Part shown: positions 9,778 through 19,454 of the stretch, one piece after another
Numbering within the stretch: the first letter of the stretch is position 1
Layout of the letters: each line of letters opens with the position of its first letter
Assembly: GCF_014199435.1 (NCBI RefSeq)
Contig: NZ_JACIJP010000001.1
Span: forward strand, 372,001-436,000
Direction of reading: 5' to 3'
Origin: Sphingobium subterraneum
GTDB taxonomy: Bacteria > Pseudomonadota > Alphaproteobacteria > Sphingomonadales > Sphingomonadaceae
Length of the DNA stretch: 64,000 nucleotides
Notes under the pieces: generated by a model
Databases searched by the model: none
Told to the model about the DNA's origin: nothing
What the model saw: the letters and a program-made list of their open reading frames with translations, nothing else
Translations under genes and position numbers: made by a program

Positions 9778-10142
9778 TCGAGTGCTCCCTTCTTCCACGC
9801 ATAGATCAGGCCGAGCACCAGCTCACCGATAAACACCATCATCGTCGCCCAGCCCGCCCAGCCGATCTGGTCCAGGCTGACCGCCCAGGGGAACAGAAAT
9901 GCGGCTTCCAGATCGAAAATAATGAACAGGATCGCCACCAGATAGAAGCGCACGTCGAACTGGCTGCGCGGATCCTCGAACGCGGGAAAGCCGCATTCAT
10001 ATTCGCTCAGTTTCTCGGGATCTGGCTTGTGCGCCCCCGTCAGGCGGCCGACCGCCATGGGCAGGAACACGAATGCGCTCGACAGCGCGAGGGCGATACC
10101 CAGAAAAATCAGAATCGGCAGATATTGCGCGAGGTCGACCAA
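9768..10142 (-). CDS. nuoA: NADH-quinone oxidoreductase subunit A
   Basis: Small membrane subunit with three transmembrane helices (around residues 7-31, 65-85, 95-115) and the characteristic loop [24 protein letters not shown], with the quinone-gate cysteine. 124 residues, standard. Initiation appears to be at TTG (10142) with GGGGAAA just upstream; no in-frame ATG or GTG gives the full first helix. First gene of the nuo operon as it reads leftward. Confidence 0.96.
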   Translation of the reverse strand: MVDLAQYLPILIFLGIALALSSAFVFLPMAVGRLTGAHKPDPEKLSEYECGFPAFEDPRSQFDVRFYLVAILFIIFDLEAAFLFPWAVSLDQIGWAGWATMMVFIGELVLGLIYAWKKGALDWE

Positions 10143-10223
10143 GGAATTTCCCCAGACAAAGGACGTTGGGTTAACGATGCGGCTTTAGGACCGCTGCACC
10201 TGCGAAGCAAGGGGAGGAAGCAC

Positions 10224-10252
10224 TGAGAATGAATCGCAATTGAACTTTTCAA
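10224..10252 (-). promoter_or_regulatory. Candidate operator region upstream of nuoA
   Basis: In the 134 bases between the phosphatase gene and nuoA there are two overlapping symmetric sequences: an imperfect 7-1-7 repeat TGAGAAT-G-AATCGCA (10224-10238), loosely like a Fur-type site, and a perfect 13-base palindrome TTGAACTTTTCAA (10240-10252). On the minus strand a TTGAAA could act as a -35 hexamer. This is the only sizeable space before the nuo operon, so a promoter is expected here. Regulator identity is a guess. Confidence 0.3.
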
Positions 10253-10276
10253 GCGGGTAAGACAGCCGCGGCGTGC

Positions 10277-11089
10277 CTAGCGCAAGGCGCCCGCAACGAT
10301 CTTGTGCAATTTGCTGTGAACAGCGTCGTTGCCCGCGATCACCTGACGCCGCTCGATCGGCTGATCGCCGCCCCGGAAATCGGTGGCGAAACCGCCCGCT
10401 TCCCGCACAAGGAGCAGCCCGGCCGCGACATCCCAGGGCTGCAGACCGCTTTCCCAGAAGCCGTCATAGCGACCTGAGGCGACGTGGGCGAGATCGAGCG
10501 CCGCCGATCCAAAGCGGCGGATGCCCGCGACCGAGGGTGCGACAGCACCGAAAATGCGACTCCACTCGGCCATGTCGCCATGACCCAAAAAGGGGATGCC
10601 CGTCGCGATCAGGCAGTCGGCCAGGTCGCGCCGTGCCGACACACGCAGCCGCCGGTCATGCAGCCAGGCCCCGCGCGAACGTTCCGCCCAATAGCTTTCG
10701 TCGGTGATCGGCTGATAGATAAGGCCCGTGGTGATCTCGCGCTTGCCATTGGGCATCGGCTCCTCCACCGCGATCGAGATCGCGAAATGCGGGATGCCGT
10801 GGAGAAAATTCGTCGTGCCGTCGAGCGGATCGATGATCCAGCGAGGTTTGGTGGGATCACCCTTGATCTCGCCGCCTTCCTCCAGCAGGAAACCCCAGTC
10901 GGGGCGCGCATTCTTCAACTCCGCAACGAGGGCATCCTCGCAGCGCTTGTCGGCGAGGCTGACAAAGTCGGCTGGCCCCTTGCGGCTGACTTGCAGATGC
11001 TCGACCTCGCCAAAGTCACGGCGCAATCGCGGCGCTGCCTTACGCGCGGCGCGTTCCATGACGGTGAGCAGGCCTGAATGCGATACCAT
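10277..11089 (-). CDS. Inositol monophosphatase family protein
   Basis: Metal-dependent sugar-phosphate phosphatase of the SuhB/IMPase family. The 270-residue protein has the metal ligands in LLEEGGE, the catalytic core motif WIIDPLDGTTNFLHGIPHF, and the C-terminal WDVAAGLLLVREAGG. The ATG at 11089 with GGAGAA five bases upstream is chosen over an in-frame start eight codons earlier. It could act on inositol-1-phosphate or a related substrate; SuhB-like proteins also bind NusA in enterobacteria. Same strand as nuo and efp. Confidence 0.9.
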   Translation of the reverse strand: MVSHSGLLTVMERAARKAAPRLRRDFGEVEHLQVSRKGPADFVSLADKRCEDALVAELKNARPDWGFLLEEGGEIKGDPTKPRWIIDPLDGTTNFLHGIPHFAISIAVEEPMPNGKREITTGLIYQPITDESYWAERSRGAWLHDRRLRVSARRDLADCLIATGIPFLGHGDMAEWSRIFGAVAPSVAGIRRFGSAALDLAHVASGRYDGFWESGLQPWDVAAGLLLVREAGGFATDFRGGDQPIERRQVIAGNDAVHSKLHKIVAGALR

Positions 11090-11098
11090 ATTGTTCTC

Positions 11099-11191
11099 CG
11101 CCGTCCCTTTCAAGGGAGGGGTCGGGGGTGATTACGATATGAAGCCGAGCCGTCAGACGGCCCCACCCCTCCCCTCACAATGAGGGGCTGA
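11099..11191. repeat. Palindromic intergenic element between efp and the phosphatase gene
   Basis: The stretch contains CCCTTTCAAGGGAGGGGTCGGGGGTG on one side and CCCCACCCCTCCCCTCACAATGAGGGG on the other, forming an imperfect inverted repeat plus two small local hairpins. It differs from the CCGTTCG element. It fills the gap downstream of efp and may end or attenuate the efp transcript. No gene is visible. Confidence 0.6.
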
Positions 11192-11197
11192 CAAGGA

Positions 11198-11764
11198 TTA
11201 ATCCGCGCGTTTCACATATTCGCGGGCATAGACATCCACAACGATGCGCGTGCCCGATACGATATGCGGCGGCACCATGACGCGTACGCCGTTATCGAGG
11301 ATCGCCGGCTTGTACGATGCCGAGGCCGTCTGCCCCTTCACCACGGCGTCGGCTTCCACGACGGTCGCCTCGATCGTATCTGGCAGCTGCACCGAAATCG
11401 GGCGCTCATCATACATTTCGAGGGTCACTTCCATGCCGTCCTGCAGGAAATCGGCCGCATCGCCCAACAATTCGGCGGGCAGATTGATCTGCTCGTAGGT
11501 TTCCTGATCCATGAACACCAGCATGTCGCCTTCGGCGTAGAGATACTGGAAATCCTTGGTATCGAGCCGGATCCGCTCGACGCTTTCGGCGGAGCGGAAA
11601 CGGACGTTGTTCTTGCGCCCGTCGATCAGATTCTTCAGCTCCACCTGCATATAGGCGCCGCCCTTACCAGGCTGGGTGTGCTGAATCTTCACCGCGCGCC
11701 ACAGGCCGCCTTCATATTCGATATTGTTGCCGGGACGGATTTCGACGCCGCTGATCTTAGCCAT
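11198..11764 (-). CDS. efp: Translation elongation factor P
   Basis: Ribosome-binding factor that relieves stalling at consecutive prolines. The 188-residue protein has three OB-like domains; QPGK at residues 31-34 presents Lys34 in the modifiable loop, pointing to the EpmA/lysylation-type enzyme rather than the Arg32 type. The C-terminal signature region with [22 protein letters not shown] is present. It has its own upstream spacer, divergent from the next gene, so its promoter probably lies at 11765-11924. The poly-Pro run in NuoC is a plausible client in this same window. Confidence 0.97.
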   Translation of the reverse strand: MAKISGVEIRPGNNIEYEGGLWRAVKIQHTQPGKGGAYMQVELKNLIDGRKNNVRFRSAESVERIRLDTKDFQYLYAEGDMLVFMDQETYEQINLPAELLGDAADFLQDGMEVTLEMYDERPISVQLPDTIEATVVEADAVVKGQTASASYKPAILDNGVRVMVPPHIVSGTRIVVDVYAREYVKRAD

Positions 11765-11924
11765 CGCGTTACTGCCTGTGGTTGAAAGGGTGGAAAGAGC
11801 CGGGTGCGCCTTTAGCGGCTGGTCGTTCCGGTGGCAATAGGCTGAACGATCCGCTGGTGGTCGCGTTCATGGAACATTTCGCCTTCGTTCTGGTTTTCTG
11901 TCTCATCTTGCAGAGGAGGAATTT

Positions 11925-12248
11925 ATGGCCGACTACAGAAATGATCCTAACGTGACCGTGGTCGAACGCCGGAGTGGCTTCGGCCGCACACTTGCCATCA
12001 TCGTTGTTCTTGCGTTGATCGTGGTCGGCATCTTGTTCGCCACCGGTTTCTGGAAAGCCGATGTTCAGGGCGGCGCGCTTCCCGACGTCGACGTGAGCGC
12101 CAAGGGTGGAGCTTTGCCCGATGTCGACATGCAGTCTAAGGAAGTCGTCGTCGGCACCAAGTCGACCAGCGTAGACGTTCCTAAGATCGAGACGGAAAAG
12201 ACCGAAATCGACGTTCCCGTTGTGGGCGTGAAGGACAATGAGAAATAA
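11925..12248 (+). CDS. Small single-pass membrane protein with GGALPDVD repeats
   Basis: A 107-residue protein of unknown function with a strong ribosome-binding site (GAGGAGGAA). Residues about 20-42 form one membrane helix (RTLAIIVVLALIVVGILFATGF); the N-terminus is short and polar and the C-terminal 60 residues are acidic. The C-terminal part contains a tandem repeat: GGALPDVDVSAK followed directly by GGALPDVDMQSK. Topology with the repeats outside is likely. Divergent from efp and followed by an intrinsic terminator, so monocistronic. Confidence 0.8.
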   Translation: MADYRNDPNVTVVERRSGFGRTLAIIVVLALIVVGILFATGFWKADVQGGALPDVDVSAKGGALPDVDMQSKEVVVGTKSTSVDVPKIETEKTEIDVPVVGVKDNEK

Positions 12249-12280
12249 TCGCGGTTCAGCCCATCTGAACGCGTTTATGA

Positions 12281-12317
12281 GGGGTGCGGTTTACAGTGGC
12301 CGCGCCCCTTTTCTTTT
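12281..12317 (+). terminator. Rho-independent terminator after the small membrane protein gene
   Basis: GGGGTGCGG (12281-12289) pairs with CCGCGCCCC (12300-12308), nine base pairs with one T-G wobble, followed by TTTTCTTTT. It overlaps the last codons of thiE on the other strand. Confidence 0.8.
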
Positions 12318-13007
12318 GTCCGCACCCAATAGCGCGCTAAACGCCGCGACGCCGGATTCCGGCCCTTCCGGGTACTTCCACACAGCGCTGCTCACTGCAA
12401 TGAAGTCCGTCCCGGCGTTGATCAAGGGCTGGGCATTGTCTGGCGTAATCCCGCCGATGGCGACGCACGGTAGTCCGAACACGGTTGTCCACCATGACAG
12501 AAGTGACGGATCGGGGCGATATTCGGTCTCTTTCGTCGTCGTCGGATAGAAGGCGCCAAACGCGACATAATCCGCGCCCGCTTCACCCGCCTCCATCGCA
12601 AGGTGTCGGCTATCGTGGCACGTCACGCCGATCTGCGCTTCGCGACCGAGCAGCTTGCGGGCTTCAGCAACCTTGCCATCGCCCTGCCCCAAATGCACAC
12701 CGTCCGCGCCGAGCCGATGCGCGAGTGCAGCGCTGTCGTTGATGATAAACGCCACTTCCCGCTGCGCGCACAGGCGCTGCAACGGGAGTGCAAGCGCTGC
12801 AATTGCGTCCTCGTCCATCCCCTTAAGCCGTAATTGAAAGGCAGCCACCGGCCCGCCATCGAGCGCGCGCGCCAGCGTATTCACGAAGCCTGTGTCGATC
12901 GTCGGAGGCGAGATCAGGTAGAGCTGGCAGGGGGGACGGCGCTCTTTTTCAAACCGGTCCGCAAAGCCAGGGTCGAGCGCGAGTTCTTCGGGCGTAAAGT
13001 CGTTCAT
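12291..13007 (-). CDS. thiE: Thiamine phosphate synthase
   Basis: Joins the pyrimidine and thiazole moieties to make thiamine monophosphate. The 238-residue TIM-barrel protein shows QLRLKGMDE, the phosphate/pyrimidine site NDSAALAHRLGADGVHLGQGD, CHDSRHLAMEAGEAGADYVAFGAFYPTTTK and VAIGGITPDNA. It carries about 35 extra N-terminal residues (starting MNDFTPEELALD) relative to short family members. The ATG at 13007 is chosen; the upstream extension of the frame crosses a terminator. No thiamine riboswitch is visible upstream. Confidence 0.9.
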   Translation of the reverse strand: MNDFTPEELALDPGFADRFEKERRPPCQLYLISPPTIDTGFVNTLARALDGGPVAAFQLRLKGMDEDAIAALALPLQRLCAQREVAFIINDSAALAHRLGADGVHLGQGDGKVAEARKLLGREAQIGVTCHDSRHLAMEAGEAGADYVAFGAFYPTTTKETEYRPDPSLLSWWTTVFGLPCVAIGGITPDNAQPLINAGTDFIAVSSAVWKYPEGPESGVAAFSALLGADKRKGARPL

Positions 13008-13044
13008 CGGCCGCCTTTTAGACCAAGCCTGCGGCGATGGAAAC

Positions 13045-13072
13045 GAAAAGGGCGGAGCAATGGCCCCGCCCT
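13045..13072 (-). terminator. Rho-independent terminator after the aldolase gene
   Basis: On the minus strand AGGGCGGGGC pairs with GCTCCGCCCT across a four-base loop (ten pairs, one G-T), followed by TTTTCGTTT. It separates the aldolase gene from thiE, suggesting thiE needs its own promoter or read-through. Confidence 0.8.
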
Positions 13073-13096
13073 CGTCTATTCCCAAGGACCGCCAGT

Positions 13097-13990
13097 TCAG
13101 GCCTTGACGGTCGACGCCGTATAGATCTCGTCGATCGCGCCGCCGAGCGAGCCGTCGAACTCGTCCGCGCTCATCGGGTGGCGAAGATCCTCGAGAAGCG
13201 CGCGACTGAAGCTCGCGATCATTCCACGGTTCTTCGCCAGTTCTGCGCACGCATCCGGCCGGCTGTACCCGCCGGAGAGCGCCACGACGCGCAGCACGCG
13301 CGGGTGATCGACCAGCGGATCATACAGACCCGATGTCGCAGGGATGGAGAGCTTGAGCATCACCTTATCGGTGCCCGGCATCGCGTCGAGCGCCTTGAGC
13401 GTCTCTTCCAGAAGGATCTGGTCCGCCTGCGCCCGCTCGGGGCTCTGAATGTTGATTTCCGGCTCCAGCATCGGCATCAGTCCGGCGGCCAGCACCTGTT
13501 GCCCGACTTCGAACTGCTGCGCGACGATCGCGGCAATGCCTTCGCGATTGGCCAGATTGATAACGGACCGTTCCTTGGTGCCGAACACGCCCAGCGCCTT
13601 GGCGCGCTTCAGGAGTACATCGAGTTCCGGCATTGGCTTCATCATCTGAACGCCATTGGCTTCGTCCTCGAGGCCCTTGTCGATCTTGATGAAGGGGACA
13701 ACGCCGCGCTCGACCAACGCCTGCGGGGTCGGCTTGCCGTCGACCTGGCCGTCCATCGTGCGCTCGAACAGGATCGCGCCGATCACTTTCTCTCCCGTAA
13801 AGCAGGGTGACGTGATGATGCGCGCGCGCATGTCGTGAATCAGGCCGAACATTTCCTCGTCGGTCGACCAGGCGCCTTCCTCGACGCCGTACCCCTTCAG
13901 TGCCTTAGGCGTCGAACCGCCGCTCTGGTCGAGCGCAGCGATAAAGCCTTTGCCCGCGCCAATCTTGTCGTGCATTTCCGTAAAGTTCAT
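13097..13990 (-). CDS. Fructose-bisphosphate aldolase, class I
   Basis: Cleaves fructose-1,6-bisphosphate by a Schiff-base mechanism. The 297-residue protein has the class I signatures AALDQSGGSTPKAL near the N-terminus, VPFIKIDKGLEDE, EPEINIQSPERAQAD and VMLKLSIPA with the Schiff-base lysine region, and VALSGGYSRPDACAELAKN. No zinc-binding class II motifs are present. The ATG at 13990 has AGGACAAGGA upstream. It closes the tkt-gap-pgk-aldolase cluster and is followed by a terminator. Confidence 0.93.
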   Translation of the reverse strand: MNFTEMHDKIGAGKGFIAALDQSGGSTPKALKGYGVEEGAWSTDEEMFGLIHDMRARIITSPCFTGEKVIGAILFERTMDGQVDGKPTPQALVERGVVPFIKIDKGLEDEANGVQMMKPMPELDVLLKRAKALGVFGTKERSVINLANREGIAAIVAQQFEVGQQVLAAGLMPMLEPEINIQSPERAQADQILLEETLKALDAMPGTDKVMLKLSIPATSGLYDPLVDHPRVLRVVALSGGYSRPDACAELAKNRGMIASFSRALLEDLRHPMSADEFDGSLGGAIDEIYTASTVKA

Positions 13991-14097
13991 GTGTCGGTCC
14001 TTGTCCTGCACCAAAGGAATGTTCGATTAAGTGCCCTGCGCGTAGCGCAAACTTCCCCGCTGCTCAATGCTGCATCGCAACAAAGAGAGTTAACGGG

Positions 14098-15294
14098 TTA
14101 GGCCGCCATTAACGCTGTGACGCCCGGCAGATCCTTGCCTTCCATCCATTCAAGGAAGGCACCTCCGGCCGTCGAAACGAACGTGAAGTCCGCCGCGGCA
14201 CCAGCATGGTTCAACGCTGCCACGGTGTCCCCGCCGCCCGCGACGGAGACCAGCGAGCCTTCCCGCGTCAACGCCGCGGCCGTGCGGGCAAGCGCGACCG
14301 TCGCGGTATCGAACGGGGCGATTTCGAACGCGCCGAGCGGGCCGTTCCACACCAGCGTCTTGCAGGTCTTAAGCACATCGCCCAGCGCCTCGACCGCCGA
14401 GGGGCCGACATCGAGGATCATCTCGTCCGCCGCAACTTCATGGACATTGCAAGTCCGCACCGACGGCGGATTGGCGGCAAATTCCTTGGCTACCACCACG
14501 TCATAGGGCAGATGGATGGTGCATCCGGCGGCATCCGCCGCATTCATGATTTTTTCCGCGGTTTCGGCAAGATCATGCTCGCACAGCGACTTCCCGACAT
14601 CGACGCCGCGCGCCGCAAGGAAGGTGTTGGCCATGCCCCCGCCGATGATCAGGTGGTCGACCTTGCTCATCAGGTTGGTCAGCACGTCGAGCTTGGTGGA
14701 GACCTTTGCGCCCCCCACAACCGCGGCGACCGGCTTGACCGGGCTGCCCAGCGCAGCGGTCAGCGCATCAAGTTCCTTTTCCATCGCGCGCCCGGCGAAG
14801 GCGGGCAGAACATGGGCCAGCCCCTCGGTCGAAGCATGGGCACGGTGCGCCGCGGAGAAGGCGTCGTTCACATAAAGATTACCCAGCTTCGCGAACCGTG
14901 CAACAACAGCAGGATCGTTCTTCTCCTCGCCGCCGAAGAACCGCGTGTTCTCGAGCACCGCGATGTCGCCGGGCTGCAGGCTCTCGATCGCTGCGGCATC
15001 CCCCTCCCAGTCGATATAGCGGACCGGACGACCCAGCACATGGCTGAGCGGACCCGCGATCTTCTCTAGCGAGAATTCCGCGCTGGGCTGGCCCTTGGGC
15101 CGCCCAAAATGCGCGAGAACCAGCACCTTCGCGCCGCGATCGGACAACTCGTTGATCGTCGGCATCGCCGCGCGCAGCCGCGTGTCGTCACTCACCGCGC
15201 CGTCCTGCATCGGCACGTTGAGATCCTCGCGCACCAGAACGCGCTTGCCAGTGATATCGCCCATATCGTCGAGGGTCTTGAAGGGTTTTGCCAC
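14098..15294 (-). CDS. pgk: Phosphoglycerate kinase
   Basis: Transfers phosphate between 1,3-bisphosphoglycerate and ADP. The 398-residue protein has the N-terminal signature [43 protein letters not shown], and the C-terminal nucleotide loop [12 protein letters not shown]. The start is GTG at 15294 with AAAGGAC upstream. It lies 3' of gap, with a palindromic element between the two genes. Confidence 0.97.
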   Translation of the reverse strand: MAKPFKTLDDMGDITGKRVLVREDLNVPMQDGAVSDDTRLRAAMPTINELSDRGAKVLVLAHFGRPKGQPSAEFSLEKIAGPLSHVLGRPVRYIDWEGDAAAIESLQPGDIAVLENTRFFGGEEKNDPAVVARFAKLGNLYVNDAFSAAHRAHASTEGLAHVLPAFAGRAMEKELDALTAALGSPVKPVAAVVGGAKVSTKLDVLTNLMSKVDHLIIGGGMANTFLAARGVDVGKSLCEHDLAETAEKIMNAADAAGCTIHLPYDVVVAKEFAANPPSVRTCNVHEVAADEMILDVGPSAVEALGDVLKTCKTLVWNGPLGAFEIAPFDTATVALARTAAALTREGSLVSVAGGGDTVAALNHAGAAADFTFVSTAGGAFLEWMEGKDLPGVTALMAA

Positions 15295-15310
15295 GGACCA
15301 GTCCTTTTTT

Positions 15311-15416
15311 CCGTTCGCCCTGAGTAGCCACTGAGCCTGTCGAAGTGGCGTATCGAAGGGTCGCGGTACTTCGATACGAGGCTTCGACAGGCTCGGCCTC
15401 TACTCAGCACGAACGG
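15311..15416. repeat. Palindromic intergenic element, copy 3 (gap-pgk junction)
   Basis: A 106-base element with the same CCGTTCG / CGAACGG ends as those at 390-517 and 6152-6267. Each half forms its own hairpin: CACTGAGCCTGTCGAAGTG on the left and GAGGCTTCGACAGGCTCGGCCTC on the right. It occupies essentially the whole gap-pgk spacer and contains no gene. Confidence 0.82.
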
Positions 15417-15423
15417 TATTGGT

Positions 15424-16434
<1,011 letters not shown>

Positions 16435-16471
16435 TGTTCGTGCTCCTGTGATAGTTCGAGATGTTGTCTGT

Positions 16472-18439
16472 TTATCCGTTCAATGCCGCAACGATCTGCG
16501 GCGCGATCTTCTCCGCCGTCAGGCCGAAATGATCGTACAGCGCCTCGATCGGGGCCGATGCGCCAAAGCTGTCGATGCCGAAGCGCAGGCCGGAGATACC
16601 GGTGATGGCCTCCCAGCCGAAGGTCGTCCCCGCCTCGATCGACACGCGCAGCACGTCGTGCGGCAGGATGTCGTCGCGATAGGATGCCGGTTGGGCGGCG
16701 AAGCGCGACCAGCTCGGCATGGAAACGACGTCCGTGCCGATGCCCTGCGCGTCGAGCTGCTTCGCGACGGCGATCGCGATTTCGACTTCCGATCCGGTAG
16801 CGACAATGACGACACGGCGGTTCGCCTCTGCGGCATGGAGGCGATATGCGCCTTTTGCCGAGCGGTTCTCGTCCGCGCTGTCGCGCAGCTGCGGGAGGTT
16901 TTGGCGGGTCAGCGCGAGCACCGACGGGCCCTCGGCATTTTCCAGGGCCAGCTGCCAGCATTCGGCGGTTTCCACCACATCGCACGGCCGGAGCACGTCG
17001 AGATTGGGGATCATGCGCATCGACATGATGTGCTCGATAGGCTGATGCGTCGGACCATCTTCGCCCAGGCCGATGCTGTCATGGGTCAGGACATAGACGA
17101 CCCGCGCACGCTGAAGCGCGGACATGCGGATCGCGTTGCGGCAATAGTCGCTGAAGACGAGGAAAGTGCCGCCATACGGCACCACGCCGCCATGCAGCGC
17201 CATGCCATTCATCGCCGCAGCCATGCCGAATTCACGAATGCCGTAATAGACGTAGCGGCCGGAATAATCATCCTTGCTCAACGGCTTGGTGGCGGCCGTC
17301 TTGGTGTTGTTGGAACCAGTGAGGTCGGCCGATCCGCCCAGCATTTCTGGGAGAGCAGCCGTCAACGGACCGAGCGCCATTTCCGACGCCTTGCGGGTCG
17401 CTACCTTCTGGGGGGACGCGAGCAGGTCGGCGATGAACGCCTTCGTCGGGGTCGCGGCGTCGAGCGTACCTGCCATGCGCCGCTCGAACTCGCCACGCTG
17501 GGCATGGGCGGCAAGGCGCTGTTCCCATTGCGCGCGCGTATCCTGAGAGCGCCTGCCAAGGGCAAGCCATTGATCCTTGATCTCACTGGGAATTTCGAAC
17601 GGAGCCGCACTCCAGCCCAGCTCCTGCCGCGCGGCGGTGATCTCGTCACCTCCCAGCGGCGCGCCGTGCACCGCATGGCTGCCTTGCTTGTTGGGCGCGC
17701 CATAGCCGATGATCGTGCGGCACGCGATCAGCGACGGGCGCGGATCGGCGAGCGCTTCGTCCATCGCGCGGCGGATATCGGCAAAATCATGCCCGTCGCA
17801 CTCCGCGACATGCCAGCCCGAGGCGCGATAACGCGCCGGAATATCCTCGCTCGACGACATGGAGACGGCGCCGTCGATGGTAATGCGGTTATCGTCCCAC
17901 AACACGTTCAGGCGCCCCATGCCCAGATGCCCGGCCAGCCCGACCGCTTCATGGTTGATGCCTTCCATCAGGCACCCATCGCCCGCAATCACCCATGTGC
18001 GGTGGTCAACGAGATCGTCCCCGAAGGTCGCATTCAGGTGCCGCTCGGCGATCGCCATGCCCACGGCGGTGGCGAAGCCCTGCCCCAGCGGCCCGGTGGT
18101 CGTTTCCACGCCCGCCAGTTCGAAATTTTCAGGGTGACCGGCGCACGGGCTGTGCAGCTGGCGGAAATTGCGGATATCCTCGATCGTCGGACGCGCATAG
18201 CCGGTGAGGTGGAGCAGCGCATAGATCAGCATCGAGCCATGACCGGCGGACAGCACGAAGCGGTCCCGGTCGGCCCAGTGCGGATGGGCCGGATCATATT
18301 TCAGATAGTCGCTGAAGAGCACCGTCGCGACATCAGCCATGCCCATCGGCATCCCAGGATGCCCACTGTTTGCCGCCTGCACCGCGTCCATCGACAATAC
18401 GCGGATCGCGTTGGCGAGCATCTTTTCCGGTTGCGTCAT
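16472..18439 (-). CDS. tkt: Transketolase
   Basis: Thiamine-diphosphate enzyme of the pentose phosphate and Calvin-type interconversions. The 655-residue protein has the cofactor motif [13 protein letters not shown] ending near [10 protein letters not shown], the [10 protein letters not shown] substrate region, and [17 protein letters not shown] in the pyrimidine domain. The frame extends 60 codons upstream, but the ATG at 18439 gives the family N-terminus ([20 protein letters not shown] shortly after). First gene of the tkt-gap-pgk-aldolase cluster. Confidence 0.96.
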   Translation of the reverse strand: MTQPEKMLANAIRVLSMDAVQAANSGHPGMPMGMADVATVLFSDYLKYDPAHPHWADRDRFVLSAGHGSMLIYALLHLTGYARPTIEDIRNFRQLHSPCAGHPENFELAGVETTTGPLGQGFATAVGMAIAERHLNATFGDDLVDHRTWVIAGDGCLMEGINHEAVGLAGHLGMGRLNVLWDDNRITIDGAVSMSSSEDIPARYRASGWHVAECDGHDFADIRRAMDEALADPRPSLIACRTIIGYGAPNKQGSHAVHGAPLGGDEITAARQELGWSAAPFEIPSEIKDQWLALGRRSQDTRAQWEQRLAAHAQRGEFERRMAGTLDAATPTKAFIADLLASPQKVATRKASEMALGPLTAALPEMLGGSADLTGSNNTKTAATKPLSKDDYSGRYVYYGIREFGMAAAMNGMALHGGVVPYGGTFLVFSDYCRNAIRMSALQRARVVYVLTHDSIGLGEDGPTHQPIEHIMSMRMIPNLDVLRPCDVVETAECWQLALENAEGPSVLALTRQNLPQLRDSADENRSAKGAYRLHAAEANRRVVIVATGSEVEIAIAVAKQLDAQGIGTDVVSMPSWSRFAAQPASYRDDILPHDVLRVSIEAGTTFGWEAITGISGLRFGIDSFGASAPIEALYDHFGLTAEKIAPQIVAALNG

Positions 18440-18641
18440 GAAATTCCGGTTCTTTCGTGGCAAGGGCCGCCGGGGCCGCGAGTCGTTTGCCGCACCCCTT
18501 TGTCGACCAATCGCCGAATCGTCAACCGGCGGAGGGACGGATGGCGGGAAAGCTTCGGGATTCCTCCGGTTCCAGGCGCGTTGCTCTGCATACTCCTTCT
18601 CCAACAGAAGTTTTTGCATTGGCGCTGCTTCTTGCTATGAA

Positions 18642-18848
18642 ATGGCAATGCCGGGCGCCGCACTTCTTCAGGCCATCAGCCGACTGGATCAGGCCATCGC
18701 CCATGCCGAGAGCGCTTGTGCCGATGCATTGGATGCACGTGCCACGCCGCCTGCACCGGACAGCTCGACGCGCGACGCCAGCGTGCGCCGCGCCCTTGCA
18801 CAGCTTGACAGCCTGATTTCCGACCTGAAGGCCGCTGAAAATGGCTGA
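18642..18848 (+). CDS. Small coiled-coil protein upstream of zapA (ZauP-like candidate)
   Basis: A 68-residue, alanine-rich helical protein (MAMPGAALLQAISRLDQAIA, then a second helix RRALAQLDSLISDLKAAE) with heptad-like spacing of Leu and Ile. Its TGA lies inside the zapA start region, overlapping by eight bases, so the two are translationally coupled. In Caulobacter the gene upstream of zapA encodes ZauP, a short coiled-coil partner needed for ZapA to focus the Z-ring; position, size class and predicted structure fit, but sequence alone does not prove it. Confidence 0.65.
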   Translation: MAMPGAALLQAISRLDQAIAHAESACADALDARATPPAPDSSTRDASVRRALAQLDSLISDLKAAENG

Positions 18849-19173
18849 AGTACAGATCTCGGTGGGCGGGCGCCAATATGCCATGCATTGCCGCGATGGT
18901 GACGAAATCCATCTGTCCCGACTCGCCGAGCTGGTGGACACGAAGGTCGCCAGCGCACGACAGGCTTCGCCCGGCCTGACGGAAGTGCGACAGCTCCTGT
19001 TCGCCGCGATTCTGCTGGCGGACGAGTTGCATGACGAGAAATCCCGTGCTCGTGGCGAACAGAGCAGCCTCGACCTGCGCCCAGTCGACAGCGACGGCGA
19101 AGATGCTCTCGCCGCGCGGCTCAACCACATGGCGGAACGGATCGAGGCGCTCGCCGGACAACTTGCCGGATAA
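18841..19173 (+). CDS. zapA: Cell division protein ZapA
   Basis: Cytoplasmic FtsZ-ring-associated protein. The 110-residue product has the compact N-terminal globular domain typical of the family (VQISVGGRQYAMHCRDGDEIHLSRLAELVD) and a helical C-terminus (ARLNHMAERIEALAGQL) that would dimerise as a coiled coil. It overlaps the upstream coiled-coil gene by eight bases and is followed by 6S RNA and 5-FTHF cyclo-ligase, the conserved proteobacterial neighbourhood. Confidence 0.92.
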   Translation: MAEVQISVGGRQYAMHCRDGDEIHLSRLAELVDTKVASARQASPGLTEVRQLLFAAILLADELHDEKSRARGEQSSLDLRPVDSDGEDALAARLNHMAERIEALAGQLAG

Positions 19174-19189
19174 ACGTGGTCTGTCTGTA

Positions 19190-19350
19190 TCCCTGACCTT
19201 GCCCCAGTCCTTGCTATTGCGCGCGCGGACCCCTAAATTGACAGGTGGCGGGTACTGCCTGGCACGAGCTTTAGCGAACATCCCTGAGGCGATATCATCA
19301 TCCAAGGGGACTGTCCCTGTTCGGGCCCTGGCCCGTGATACATGGTCCCC
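19190..19350 (+). ncRNA. ssrS: 6S RNA (probable)
   Basis: The 280-base space between zapA and the cyclo-ligase gene is where 6S RNA is found across proteobacteria. It contains complementary arms: GACC (19195) with GGTC (19344), CCAG (about 19204) with CTGG (19328), and ACCCCT with AGGGGA further in, leaving an unpaired middle as in the open-promoter-like bubble of 6S RNA. 6S binds the housekeeping RNA polymerase holoenzyme. Exact ends are not determinable by eye. Confidence 0.62.
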
Positions 19351-19454
19351 ACCTGACGTTAAAGGCGTCAGAGGATTTTCCAGCAAACGACCAAGGCGGT
19401 CCCGCCACCCCGCCCTTCCGCTTCTTCCGCCCGAATTCTGACGGAGACGTTTCC

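Noticed and set aside
13008-13096. Thiamine riboswitch before thiE
   Set aside because: The spacer holds the aldolase terminator and no THI-box-like CTGAGA or GACCTG core in the right arrangement.
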